A DNA stretch of 27,054 nt from Chloroflexota bacterium (GTDB lineage Bacteria > Chloroflexota > Dormibacteria > CF-121): contig VBEQ01000157.1 of assembly GCA_005881235.1 (NCBI GenBank), positions 1 to 27,054 on the forward strand, written 5' to 3'. A model generated the notes under the pieces. The model made no database searches. It saw nothing but the letters and a program-made list of their open reading frames with translations, and had not been told where the DNA came from. Below are positions 8,009 through 15,342 of the stretch, piece by piece. The translations under genes and the position numbers were made by a program. Each line of letters opens with the position of its first letter. Position 1 is the stretch's first letter.

Positions 8009-8619
8009 TCCCGATCCACCCGGCGGACCGCCTCGACAAAGGCGCGCAATTTCGCGTGATCCTTGCGGCCGGGCTCGGCCTCGACACCACTGCAGACATC
8101 GACCGCCCAGGGATGCAGCTCGCGCACCGCGCCATCGACGTTGCCTGCTGTTAACCCGCCGGAAACCACGACCGGATATTTGCGCACGACCTCCCTGGCC
8201 TGCGCCCACGCCCAGGCCCGCCCCGTACCACCGACCGAGTCCGGCACCCAGGTGTCGAACAGCGGATGATCGCCGTCTTCGAGGGGGATGGTGGTCAGGT
8301 CTTCGCCCTCCTGCACGCGGAAGGCCGGAAGCAGGAGCAATCCGAGCGAGCGATCCTTCTCGGTCAGCGGCCGGTACACCTGGATCGCGGTCAGGCCGCA
8401 GGCCTGGGCGACTTTGCCGATCTGCTCCGTGGGCTCATCGATGAAGACACCGACCCGCTCCACGCCCGCCGGCACCTGGGCGATCACGTCCTTGATCTCC
8501 TCGACCCGAACCTGGCGCTTGCTGTGGGTGAAGATGAACCCGAGAAGGTCGGCGCCCAACTCGACGGCCAGTTCGACATCGTCGGCCCGGGTGTTCCCGC
8601 AGATCTTGATCTTTGTCAC
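8005..8619 (-). CDS. trpF: Phosphoribosylanthranilate isomerase
   Basis: 204 residues from GTG 8619, overlapping the trpC stop as GTGA and the trpB start as ATGA. TrpF catalyses the Amadori rearrangement of phosphoribosylanthranilate to CdRP, the substrate of TrpC. The N-terminal KIKICGNT carries the catalytic Cys7. Asp122 in FDTWVPDSVGGTG is the general acid and also starts the phosphate-binding turn; VSGGLTAGNV and DVCSGVE follow as usual. The strand that usually reads QLHG in TrpF is IQVYRPLTEKD here, a visible departure in a non-catalytic part of the barrel. Function is still well supported by the operon position. Confidence 0.94.
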   Translation of the reverse strand: MTKIKICGNTRADDVELAVELGADLLGFIFTHSKRQVRVEEIKDVIAQVPAGVERVGVFIDEPTEQIGKVAQACGLTAIQVYRPLTEKDRSLGLLLLPAFRVQEGEDLTTIPLEDGDHPLFDTWVPDSVGGTGRAWAWAQAREVVRKYPVVVSGGLTAGNVDGAVRELHPWAVDVCSGVEAEPGRKDHAKLRAFVEAVRRVDRE

Positions 8620-9410
8620 GATCCGCTCAGCTCCCGGACTTTGGCGTCGAGGTCCGCCGCTCGAAGCAGCGACTCCCCGACCAGCACGGCATCGACCCCG
8701 AGCCGGCCCATCGCGTCCACGTCGGCGCGGCTCCCGATGCCGCTCTCGCTGATCACCACCCGGCCGGCAGGGATCAGCGGTCGCAACCGTGCCGTGGTCT
8801 GCCGGTCGGACGTCATCGTGGAGAGATCACGATTGTTGATGCCGATGATGCCGGCATCGGCCCGTAGTGCGCGGTCCAAATCCTCCTCGGAGTGAACCTC
8901 GACCACCGCTTGCATCGACAGTCGCGTCGCCAGCGCCTGCAGCGCGCGCAGCGCGCCGTCGTCCAGCACCCCAACGATCAGCAACACAGCGTCGGCACCG
9001 ACCGCGCGCGCCGCCAGCACCTGGATGGGATCGATGATGAAATCCTTGCAGAGGACCGGCACCTCGACGGCCGAGCGGACCGCCTGCAAGTGGTCGAGGC
9101 TGCCACCGAAGAATTCGGGCTCCGCCAGCACCGAGATGGCGGCGGCGCCGTTCGCCGCGTAGCGCCAAGCCAGCCGTACCGGATCGTAGGGGTGCTGCAG
9201 CACGCCGCCCGAGGGCGAGCGCTCCTTACACTCGGCGATCAGCGCCACCGCGTCGGTCCGGCGCAATGCCTGCCGAAAATCCCGTGGCGGCGGCGCCGCC
9301 GCAATGGATTGCGGCAACCCGGCCTCGACACCACCGGCCTTGAGCTCCTCGATCGCCGCACGCCGGGATTGCAGGATGCGGTCGAGGATGGGGGCGGCTT
9401 TCGTGGCCAT
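8616..9410 (-). CDS. trpC: Indole-3-glycerol phosphate synthase
   Basis: 264 residues from ATG 9410. TrpC closes the pyrrole ring of CdRP to give indole-3-glycerol phosphate. Key residues are visible: Glu60 and Lys62 in AECKERSPSGG, Lys122 in VLCKDFIIDP, the INNRDLSTM strand and VISESGI near the phosphate site. Length is normal for a monofunctional enzyme. It begins 22 bp downstream of the class I aminotransferase gene and overlaps trpF by 4 nt. It is the first trp gene in this cluster; trpE, trpG and trpD must be elsewhere if the organism makes its own tryptophan. Confidence 0.96.
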   Translation of the reverse strand: MATKAAPILDRILQSRRAAIEELKAGGVEAGLPQSIAAAPPPRDFRQALRRTDAVALIAECKERSPSGGVLQHPYDPVRLAWRYAANGAAAISVLAEPEFFGGSLDHLQAVRSAVEVPVLCKDFIIDPIQVLAARAVGADAVLLIVGVLDDGALRALQALATRLSMQAVVEVHSEEDLDRALRADAGIIGINNRDLSTMTSDRQTTARLRPLIPAGRVVISESGIGSRADVDAMGRLGVDAVLVGESLLRAADLDAKVRELSGS

Positions 9411-9432
9411 CAGCCGGAGTCCACCGTCCCGA

Positions 9433-10620
9433 CTAGGCGCGGGCTGCGGTCTTCTCCAGGACTCCCTTCATCCGCTTGACGCCCTCCTCGATCTGGTCGA
9501 TCGAGTTCGCATAGGAAAGCCGCAGATAGCCCTTGCCGGACTCGCCGAACGTACTCCCAGCGAGCAGGGCGACCCCGCCCTCGTTCAGCATCCGGTCGGC
9601 CAGCACCCGTTCGTCCAGGCCCGTCTGCGTGATGTTGGGAAACACGTAAAAGGCTCCGAGTGGCTTGTGGCAGCTGACTCCCGGCAAGGCATTGAGACGA
9701 TCGACGACGAGATCGCGGCGTCGCTTGAACTCGCCGACCATGGCCTGCACCGCCGCATCCGATCGCGCGGAGAGCGCCTCGATCGCCGCCATCTGGGTAA
9801 AGGCGGCGGCACACGAGCTGCTGTTGATCATCAAGGTCTCGAACTTCTGCGCCAGCGGGAGCGGCGCGACCGCGAAACCGAGGCGCCAGCCGCACATCGC
9901 ATACGCCTTGCTCAATCCGTCTGAGTAGATGGTCCGTTCGAGCATCCCGGGCACGGTCATGATCGACGCGTGCTGGCCGTCGTAGGTGATCTGGCCGTAG
10001 ACCTCGTCGGTCAGCACATAGAAGTCATGGCGCATTGCGAGCTCCGCGATCTGCTCGAGATCGCGGGTCGACAGCACGCCCCCCGTCGGGTTCTGCGGCG
10101 AGTTGATGACCAGCAGCTTCGTTTTTGGCGTGATCTTCGATTTGAGCTCCTCGATGTCGAGCCGGAAGTCGTTGCGCTCGCGGAGCGGGATGCCGACCGG
10201 TGTTCCGCCGGCGAGCGTCGCGGCCGATCCGTAGATGGCGTAGCCGGGATCGGGAACGATAACCTCATCACCCGGCTCGACCAGCGCCAGCATGGTGAAG
10301 AGCAAGACGTTCTTCGAGCCGGGCACCATCACCACCTGCTCGGGCTTGACCTCGACCTCATACCAACGGCGGATCCAGTCGGCCACCGCCTGGCGGGCGG
10401 GCAGAAGGCCACCGGCCGGTGTGTAATGCGTGAAGCCGTCGCGCAGGGCGCGCTCCGCGGCCTCGACGATATTCGGCGGTGTCGGGAAGTCGGGCTCGCC
10501 AATTTCCAGGTGGACGACGTCGCGCCCCTGCGCCTCGAGCTTGCGCGCCTTGGCCAGCACCTCGAACGCCGTCTCCGTGCCAATCTCCGACATGCGGCGG
10601 GCGAACTTCATTTCGCTCAT
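9433..10620 (-). CDS. Class I/II PLP-dependent aminotransferase (aspartate/aromatic aminotransferase-like)
   Basis: 395 residues from ATG 10620, overlapping the acylphosphatase stop as ATGA. Fold-type I features include EIGEPDFPTP at the N-terminus, YTPAGGLLPAR, NSPQNPTGG, DEVYGQITYDG and the Schiff-base Lys238 in SDGLSKAYAMCGWRLGF. The C-terminal LRLSYANS supplies the carboxylate-binding Arg. The family swaps amino groups between amino acids and 2-oxo acids. Its place directly before trpC suggests an aromatic or aspartate role, but close relatives include alanine and methionine aminotransferases, so the substrate is not fixed. It is full length. Confidence 0.88.
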   Translation of the reverse strand: MSEMKFARRMSEIGTETAFEVLAKARKLEAQGRDVVHLEIGEPDFPTPPNIVEAAERALRDGFTHYTPAGGLLPARQAVADWIRRWYEVEVKPEQVVMVPGSKNVLLFTMLALVEPGDEVIVPDPGYAIYGSAATLAGGTPVGIPLRERNDFRLDIEELKSKITPKTKLLVINSPQNPTGGVLSTRDLEQIAELAMRHDFYVLTDEVYGQITYDGQHASIMTVPGMLERTIYSDGLSKAYAMCGWRLGFAVAPLPLAQKFETLMINSSSCAAAFTQMAAIEALSARSDAAVQAMVGEFKRRRDLVVDRLNALPGVSCHKPLGAFYVFPNITQTGLDERVLADRMLNEGGVALLAGSTFGESGKGYLRLSYANSIDQIEEGVKRMKGVLEKTAARA

Positions 10621-10907
10621 CCTCTCACGCCGAATGGACCGAGATCGCCTTTGAAGGGCAGCCAGCTGACCCGCACGTCTTGCACCTGCGCCATGCGCGG
10701 TCCGCTGCGGAGCGCATCGAGAAATCGGTCGAGAGAGGTTGCATCGCCCTCGGCCTCCACCTCCACCGCGCCATCGTAGCGGTTGCGAACGTAACCGTCG
10801 AGACCGAGCCGGCGGGCCTGGGATTGGGCAAAGTAGCGGAAGCCAACGCCCTGGACGTCGCCGACGATCTCCGCCTTGAGGCGGCGGCGCTCTTGGCTAA
10901 TGGGCAA
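10617..10907 (-). CDS. acyP: Acylphosphatase
   Basis: 96 residues from TTG 10907, the first start after the upstream stop, which it directly abuts (TGATTG). The signature VQGVGFRYFAQSQARRLGL contains the catalytic phosphate-binding Arg, and GYVRNRYDGAVEVEAEG carries the second motif with the catalytic Asn. Acylphosphatases hydrolyse acyl phosphates such as acetyl or carbamoyl phosphate; the physiological role is rarely clear. Length matches the ~90-residue family. There is no strong ribosome site before TTG, so it probably depends on coupling with the preceding gene. The 3' end overlaps the aminotransferase start by 4 nt. Confidence 0.92.
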   Translation of the reverse strand: MPISQERRRLKAEIVGDVQGVGFRYFAQSQARRLGLDGYVRNRYDGAVEVEAEGDATSLDRFLDALRSGPRMAQVQDVRVSWLPFKGDLGPFGVRG

Positions 10908-11171
10908 TCAGGCGTGGGCCAGCGGGCCGGTCGTGACAACGACCGAGACGCGCTTGGGCGCATCCGGGATCGCTTGCAGCGTCCGCCGGACGACCGGCAG
11001 GTAGGCCTGAACGAGCTGACGGGCTGACTGCTCGGTGGGAGCGCCGATGACCAGCCGCTGGTCGTCGCAATGGCAGCAGATGGCGGTGCCTTCCCAGACG
11101 TAGTAGGCGGATTCCGGCAGGTTCAGGCTCAAGAGGAGCTGAAGCTCCCGCCAGACTGCCGTCCCCTGCAT
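10908..11171 (-). CDS. Small protein resembling a stand-alone DnaA N-terminal (domain I) fold
   Basis: 87 residues from ATG 11171, with AAGGG a few bases upstream. I do not recognise a named gene. The pattern of an N-terminal VW, LNLPESAYYVWEG, a strand RLVIGAPTEQSARQLVQ, then LPVVRRTLQ and a final strand VSVVVTT follows the order seen in DnaA domain I (helix with W, LP...W, l.v..P......v...y...i...l, ...v.f.v). There is no AAA+ or DNA-binding domain. The central CCHC cluster (ICCHCDD) is unlike typical DnaA. It is the first gene of the overlapping chain leading into acyP, the aminotransferase and trp. Role unknown; protein-protein contact is possible by analogy only. Confidence 0.6.
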   Translation of the reverse strand: MQGTAVWRELQLLLSLNLPESAYYVWEGTAICCHCDDQRLVIGAPTEQSARQLVQAYLPVVRRTLQAIPDAPKRVSVVVTTGPLAHA

Positions 11172-11215
11172 TGCCCTTAATCCTACTCCCGCGACCCCAC
11201 CTAAGCTAGGGTCAA

Positions 11216-12457
11216 ATGTCCCTGACGCAGGAGGTCAAACGGCGGGCCACCGAGCTCGGCTTCTGCGCCGTGGGCGTGACCGGCGCGGAGCGATTTTCCC
11301 TGGCCGAAGCCGCTGCGGTGAACCGGACCCAAGAGGGCCTGATGGACGGGCTCTCCTGGTGGAGCGAGGCTCGGGCGCATGCCAGTGCGGACCCTCGCCG
11401 GGCCACGCCCGACGCGCGCAGCGTGATCGCCCTCGCCTTTCCTCACGCAATATTTCCCTCTCCCTCTGACGAGCCACAATTTCCCTTCCCCGCTCGCGGG
11501 GGAGGGCCGGGCCCGCCGGCCCACGCGAGCCGCGCTTCAGTGCGAAGCGAGCGTTTGAGGCGTTCGGGTGGGGGCCCCCAGGGCCGCATCGCCGCCTACG
11601 CCCTTGGGCGGGACTACCACGAGGTCCTGCTCGAGCGGATGCAGCCGCTGGTCGCGATGCTGCGCGAGCGCGGCCACGTGGCCAAGACCTACGTCGACCA
11701 CGGCTGGATGCTCGATCGCGCCGCGGCGGCTCGGGCCGGGCTGGGCTGGCTGGGAAAGAACACCAACCTGCTCATCCCGGGGGTTGGTTCCTACGTCCTG
11801 TTGGCCGAGATCGTGACCTCGGCCGAGCTCGAGCCCGACCAGCCGCTTAAGAAGACCTGCGGAAGCTGCGACGCTTGCATGCGGGTCTGCCCCACCGGCG
11901 CCCTGGTCGAGCCCGGGGTGCTGGACAACCGGCGCTGCATCTCGTTCTGGACCATCGAACACCGCGGCGTCATCCCGCTCGACATTCGGCCGCTGATCGG
12001 CGACTGGATCTTCGGCTGCGACCTGTGCCAGGAGATCTGCCCGGTCAACGCCAAGCCCGCCTCACCGGACACGCCGGCGCTGGAGGCGTTCGGCCCGATG
12101 ATCGAGGCGCGACCGCGGCTGGAACAGTTGCTTGCCCTCGATGACGACGCCTTCCGCGCCCGCTTTCGAAACAGCGCGGTCTGGAGAACGCGACGGTCGG
12201 GACTGCTGCGCAATGTCTGTATCGCGCTTGGCAACATCGCGGATCGGGACTCGGTGGCCGCGCTGTCCATTGCGCTCAATGATGGTGAGCCCCTGGTACG
12301 GGGCCACGCGGCCTGGGCGCTGGGCCGGCTCGGTGGCACGGCGGCGCGCGCTCACCTTGAGCTGGCGCTCAGGCGCGAGACCGACGCCTGGGTGCGGGAC
12401 GAGTGCGCGCAGGCGCTGCAGTCCTGCGGCCCGCTCGTCGTCCCATCAAGGGTTTGA
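11216..12457 (+). CDS. queG: Epoxyqueuosine reductase QueG, with an in-frame repeat-like insertion
   Basis: 413 residues from ATG 11216 with AGGG just upstream. QueG performs the last step of queuosine synthesis, reducing epoxyqueuosine in tRNA with a cobalamin and two 4Fe-4S clusters. The N-terminal domain, YVDHGWMLDRAAAARAGLGW with the likely catalytic Asp, and WLGKNTNLLIPGVGSY are present. So are two clusters of Cys, CGSCDACMRVCP and CDLCQEICP. HEAT-like repeats follow near residues 320-400 (AWALGRLGG). Odd: residues ~78-120, between ALAFPH and GRIAAYALG, are a Pro/Gly/Arg-rich insertion whose DNA looks like a dispersed repeat; relatives have only about ten residues there. The 3' end overlaps the antisense adenosyltransferase by 89 bp. 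Confidence 0.93.
   Translation: MSLTQEVKRRATELGFCAVGVTGAERFSLAEAAAVNRTQEGLMDGLSWWSEARAHASADPRRATPDARSVIALAFPHAIFPSPSDEPQFPFPARGGGPGPPAHASRASVRSERLRRSGGGPQGRIAAYALGRDYHEVLLERMQPLVAMLRERGHVAKTYVDHGWMLDRAAAARAGLGWLGKNTNLLIPGVGSYVLLAEIVTSAELEPDQPLKKTCGSCDACMRVCPTGALVEPGVLDNRRCISFWTIEHRGVIPLDIRPLIGDWIFGCDLCQEICPVNAKPASPDTPALEAFGPMIEARPRLEQLLALDDDAFRARFRNSAVWRTRRSGLLRNVCIALGNIADRDSVAALSIALNDGEPLVRGHAAWALGRLGGTAARAHLELALRRETDAWVRDECAQALQSCGPLVVPSRV
11451..11578. repeat. Repeat-like element inserted in frame inside queG
   Basis: The DNA here differs in style from the flanking code: two C/T-rich runs (ATTTCCCTCTCCC at ~11452 and ATTTCCCTTCCCC at ~11479), then a GC-rich part. Bases 11483-11491 (CCCTTCCCC) and 11498-11506 (GGGGGAGGG) form a 9-bp hairpin with one T-G pair and loop GCTCGC. 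A second hairpin follows, CGCTTC/GAAGCG. The frame stays open and adds about 43 residues to QueG. This resembles palindromic elements known to insert in frame in bacterial genes, though I cannot name the family. Exact edges are approximate. Confidence 0.6.
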
Positions 12458-13037
12458 CGGCCGTCCCCTCCTCGGCTCGAGCCAGCATAAAGAGCAGGTC
12501 CGAGAGCCGGTTCGCGTAGCGCAGCACTTCCGGGTTGCGCAGCTGACCGCCCTGTTGCAGGCCGACGATGCGGCGCTCCGCCCGGCGCAGCACCGCGCGC
12601 GCCACGTCCAGCGCAGCGGCCGCCGGGGTCCCACCCGGGATGACAAAGGCATCCGGCAATGGAAAGCGACGCTCGAGGTCGACGATCTCGCTCTCGACCC
12701 TGCCGGTGAAGTCCGGCGTGACGATCATGAAGTGCTGCTCCAGCTTGTCGTACTCGGCCGCATCGGTCGCCAGCTCGGCGCCCACGGTGAAGAGCTCGCT
12801 CTGGATGCGCAGGATCACCGCATGGCGGCCGCGGTCCGTGACCAGGGCACGGGCCGCACCCAGCGTCGAGATTGCCTCATCGATGGCGCCGTACGCCTCC
12901 GTGCGTGGATCCGTCTTTTTGACGCGCCCGCCGTAGAGGAGCCCGGTCTCTCCCCCATCGCCAGTCTTGGTGACGATGCTCTTTCGCGCGATGGCGATTC
13001 CTAGGCGGCGCCTCGCGCGAGCACTTCTTGCGTCCAC
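12369..13037 (-). CDS. PduO-type cob(I)alamin adenosyltransferase
   Basis: This enzyme transfers the 5'-deoxyadenosyl group of ATP to cob(I)alamin to give adenosylcobalamin. The ATP-binding N-terminal motif TKTGDGGETGLLYGG, the Arg/Glu helix VLRRAERRIVGL and the C-terminal RYANRLSDLLFMLAR are all present. The start is uncertain. GTG 13037 is the only ordinary start before the conserved motif and gives 222 residues, with 17 extra N-terminal ones, and overlaps the NUDIX gene by 37 bp. An AGGA lies just before two ATC codons at the usual family start, so a rare start is possible. The Arg/Ala-rich last ~25 residues overlap queG on the other strand and exceed the usual length. Confidence 0.88.
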   Translation of the reverse strand: MDARSARARRRLGIAIARKSIVTKTGDGGETGLLYGGRVKKTDPRTEAYGAIDEAISTLGAARALVTDRGRHAVILRIQSELFTVGAELATDAAEYDKLEQHFMIVTPDFTGRVESEIVDLERRFPLPDAFVIPGGTPAAAALDVARAVLRRAERRIVGLQQGGQLRNPEVLRYANRLSDLLFMLARAEEGTAVKPLMGRRAGRRTAAPARTRPAPRRRSRA

Positions 13038-13504
13038 TGCTGCAACACCTTGCGATGGCTGGCGAACGCCAGCGGCGGCAGTTTATCCGGACGGAACCAT
13101 CCGACCTGCTGCACCTCGTCAGCGGCCGCGGGATGGCCGGCGATCACGCGCGCGCGGTATGGGAGGAGCACGATACCCTCGTCCTCCATCAGGATGTGCT
13201 GCACCTCCAGTAGGTCCAGCGGCTCGACCCGTACCTGGACCTCTTCCATGCATTCCCGGATCAACGCGTCCTGCGGGTGCTCGTCCCAATCGACATACCC
13301 GCCGGGCATTCCCCACAGGCCGCGGCCTGGCTCGATGTCGCGAAGGACGAGGAGGACGCGCCCGCCATCCTCGATCAGCGCCGACACCACCACCTTGGGG
13401 TTGCGAAAGAAGATCCGATCGCATTGTGGGCAGACGCTCAGTTGCTGCTTCGCCACCGGCCGGGTCTCCGTCCTGGACCCGCAGCTGGAGCAGAACGCGT
13501 TCAC
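13001..13504 (-). CDS. NUDIX hydrolase with N-terminal zinc ribbon
   Basis: 167 residues from GTG 13504, which overlaps the bioY stop as GTGA; the longer open frame upstream is antisense shadow of bioY. The N-terminus has CSSCG and CPQCD, a four-Cys zinc ribbon, followed by FFRNPKVVVSALI. The Nudix box at ~81-103 reads GGYVDWDEHPQDALIREC then MEEV, fitting GX5EX7REUXEE, except that the usual Gly near its end is Gln. The layout resembles the small ADP-ribose/NADH pyrophosphatase-like group, but the substrate cannot be set. It lies between bioY and the adenosyltransferase in a tightly overlapping three-gene set. Confidence 0.88.
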   Translation of the reverse strand: MNAFCSSCGSRTETRPVAKQQLSVCPQCDRIFFRNPKVVVSALIEDGGRVLLVLRDIEPGRGLWGMPGGYVDWDEHPQDALIRECMEEVQVRVEPLDLLEVQHILMEDEGIVLLPYRARVIAGHPAAADEVQQVGWFRPDKLPPLAFASHRKVLQQWTQEVLARGAA

Positions 13505-14058
13505 CGTTGGCGGCTCAGCCGCCACCCAGCCGGGAGCACGACGGCTGCCGCCACGAGCTTGATGGCATCGCCAATCAGGAATGGGTAAAGCCCGAAGTCG
13601 AGCACCTTCGTCGGCGGAACGAAATGGGCCAGCCAGAGCAGCCCGAAGAAGTAGATGGCGACCTCGCCGGCGATCATGGCGACGACCGTGCGCGGCAGGT
13701 CTTTCGTCCAGCCCAAATCCGCAAACCAGCCGACGATGAACGCGGCGGCCACAAAGCCGGCCAGATATCCATAACTCGCAGCGCCCGGCGCCGCGGCAAA
13801 CACCGGAAGGCCAATAGCACCTTCGGTGATGTACAGGAGCATCGATGCCGTGCCGAGCCGGGCGCCAAGGGCGGCGCCGCAGAGTAGGACCGCGAACGTC
13901 TGGCCCGTGATAGGGACGGGCGTGAACGGCAAGGGGATCGCGATGTGGGCCATGAGCCCGGTAAAAAGGCTGAACGCGATGACCAGGCCGGCGTCGCTGA
14001 GCAGCGACCGCTCCGGAACCCAATGACGCGCCAGCGTGGCCGAAGGTGCCGTCCGCAC
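13501..14058 (-). CDS. bioY: Biotin transporter BioY (ECF transporter S component)
   Basis: 185 residues, GTG 14058 start preceded by AGGA. BioY is the membrane substrate-binding component of biotin ECF transporters. About six hydrophobic helices are visible, with family motifs ALPLPFTPVP-like PLPFTPVPITGQTF near residue 42, GALGARLGTASMLLYITEGAIGLPVFA-like sequence in the next part (GARLGTASMLLYITEGAIGL) and GYLAGFVAAAFIVGW. No energising ecfA or ecfT genes lie nearby, so it either shares a common module coded elsewhere or works alone, as some BioY proteins do. It heads a run with the NUDIX and adenosyltransferase genes. Confidence 0.93.
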   Translation of the reverse strand: MRTAPSATLARHWVPERSLLSDAGLVIAFSLFTGLMAHIAIPLPFTPVPITGQTFAVLLCGAALGARLGTASMLLYITEGAIGLPVFAAAPGAASYGYLAGFVAAAFIVGWFADLGWTKDLPRTVVAMIAGEVAIYFFGLLWLAHFVPPTKVLDFGLYPFLIGDAIKLVAAAVVLPAGWRLSRQR

Positions 14059-14115
14059 GGAGAAATCCTAACGCGTTCGAATAACTAATGGGCCCGGCCT
14101 TCGTTATATCCCTCG

Positions 14116-15342
14116 GTGCGAACGCGGTATCTCCTGGTCACCTGCATGATGCTCGCTGCCTGCACGCCACAGGCCGGCGCGAGCCCAACCCCATCGGCTT
14201 CGAAAGTCTCCGCGCCGACGTCGCCGACGGCCGAGGCAACGCCGATCTTGGGCGACGGCGTGGCCCTGTCCTTGTCAGCAATCCAGCGCCTGACTCAAAA
14301 CGTCGGATACATTGCGGGCTGGACCGGAACCGGGCTTGGGCTGGCGAAGACCAGCGACGGCGGAGCAACGTGGCAGCGCCTTCCCATCCCGGCCGACCAC
14401 CTCACGGCGCTTCGGTTCATCGACGAGCACGTCGGATGGGCAGCCGGTTTTCTCGGCCGGAACGTGGCGCAAATCGCGTGTTCCCAGGCAGCAGCTCCGG
14501 GGACTCAACCCTGCAAGGGCCTCGTCCTGCGCACACAGGACGGTGGCAAGACCTGGCAAACTGTCCTCGCAATCCCGACGGACGGGGTCTACGGCGAGCC
14601 CATCCGACAAATTCAGGCTGTCGACGGGGAGCGTGCGTGGGCGGTCAGCCTCGATCAGTCGCCATGCCAGAGCCTCTGCCCATCATTTCTTCAGCGCACG
14701 ACGGATGGCGGTCGAAGCTGGACGACGCAACTTCACGGTGAGATCGCGACCATCCGCTTCGCGAGCGCCACCCGTGGCTGGGTCGCACTCGACGACACGC
14801 CCACCCCGGGAACGGTCGAAGTCCGCGAGACGAGCGATGGCGGAACCACCTGGCATACGGTGCTGCGCGCCACCACGGGCCAGGCGCAGGGATTGGATGC
14901 GGCCACCATCTCGACCGCCTGGCTGTTTACGCGCGACGGCGCCTACTGCAGCTCGAGCGGATGCCAGAAGTACGCGCTCTTCCGGACCGACAACGGAGGC
15001 CTTACCTGGTCGAGCCTGGGCAACCCACAGGATTTCACGGCGAATTGCTCAGGTGGCCTTCTGGGTGCCCCCCTGTTTGCCAGCCCTGGTCGTGGCTGGT
15101 TGGCTCTAGGTCTGGGCGCGGGCGGCGCGAACGTCGGCCCGGGCGGCATCCTGAAAACGGACGACGGCGGCCGAACCTGGCGATGCGCCACGACGCCGCC
15201 GAACACCAGCCTCCTCAGTGTCGCCGATCCCCTCGATGTATGGGCCTCCGGCGAAGATCGAGTCACGCAGTCGTCCGCCCTCTACACAACGGAGGATGCC
15301 GGAACAACCTGGCATCGCCTCGACCTGAGCTCGCTCCGCTAA
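14116..15342 (+). CDS. Lipoprotein with Ycf48/BNR-like beta-propeller repeats
   Basis: 408 residues from GTG 14116. The N-terminus is a lipoprotein signal: RTRYLL, hydrophobic stretch, lipobox LAAC. A Ser/Thr/Pro linker then leads into about seven repeats marked by T-x-DGG-x-TW (SDGGATWQRL, TQDGGKTWQTV, TTDGGRSWTT, TSDGGTTWHT, TDNGGLTWSS, TDDGGRTWRC, TEDAGTTWHR), each followed by a strand such as GWAAGF or GWVAL. This is the sialidase/BNR and Ycf48 type of propeller. No sialidase active site is apparent, so it is more likely a binding or assembly factor outside the membrane. A TTATAT hexamer 6 nt upstream and no ribosome site suggest leaderless translation. It shares stop bases with thyX. Confidence 0.82.
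   Translation: MRTRYLLVTCMMLAACTPQAGASPTPSASKVSAPTSPTAEATPILGDGVALSLSAIQRLTQNVGYIAGWTGTGLGLAKTSDGGATWQRLPIPADHLTALRFIDEHVGWAAGFLGRNVAQIACSQAAAPGTQPCKGLVLRTQDGGKTWQTVLAIPTDGVYGEPIRQIQAVDGERAWAVSLDQSPCQSLCPSFLQRTTDGGRSWTTQLHGEIATIRFASATRGWVALDDTPTPGTVEVRETSDGGTTWHTVLRATTGQAQGLDAATISTAWLFTRDGAYCSSSGCQKYALFRTDNGGLTWSSLGNPQDFTANCSGGLLGAPLFASPGRGWLALGLGAGGANVGPGGILKTDDGGRTWRCATTPPNTSLLSVADPLDVWASGEDRVTQSSALYTTEDAGTTWHRLDLSSLR

Noticed and set aside
13505..14023. Upstream extension of the zinc-ribbon NUDIX protein
   Set aside because: The added part lies in another frame of bioY; the GTG at 13504 gives the natural zinc-ribbon start.
14059..14115. Biotin-repressor operator between bioY and the BNR lipoprotein gene
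   Set aside because: GGGCCCGGCC-like and AT-rich stretches are present but nothing fits a BirA or BioR site well enough.
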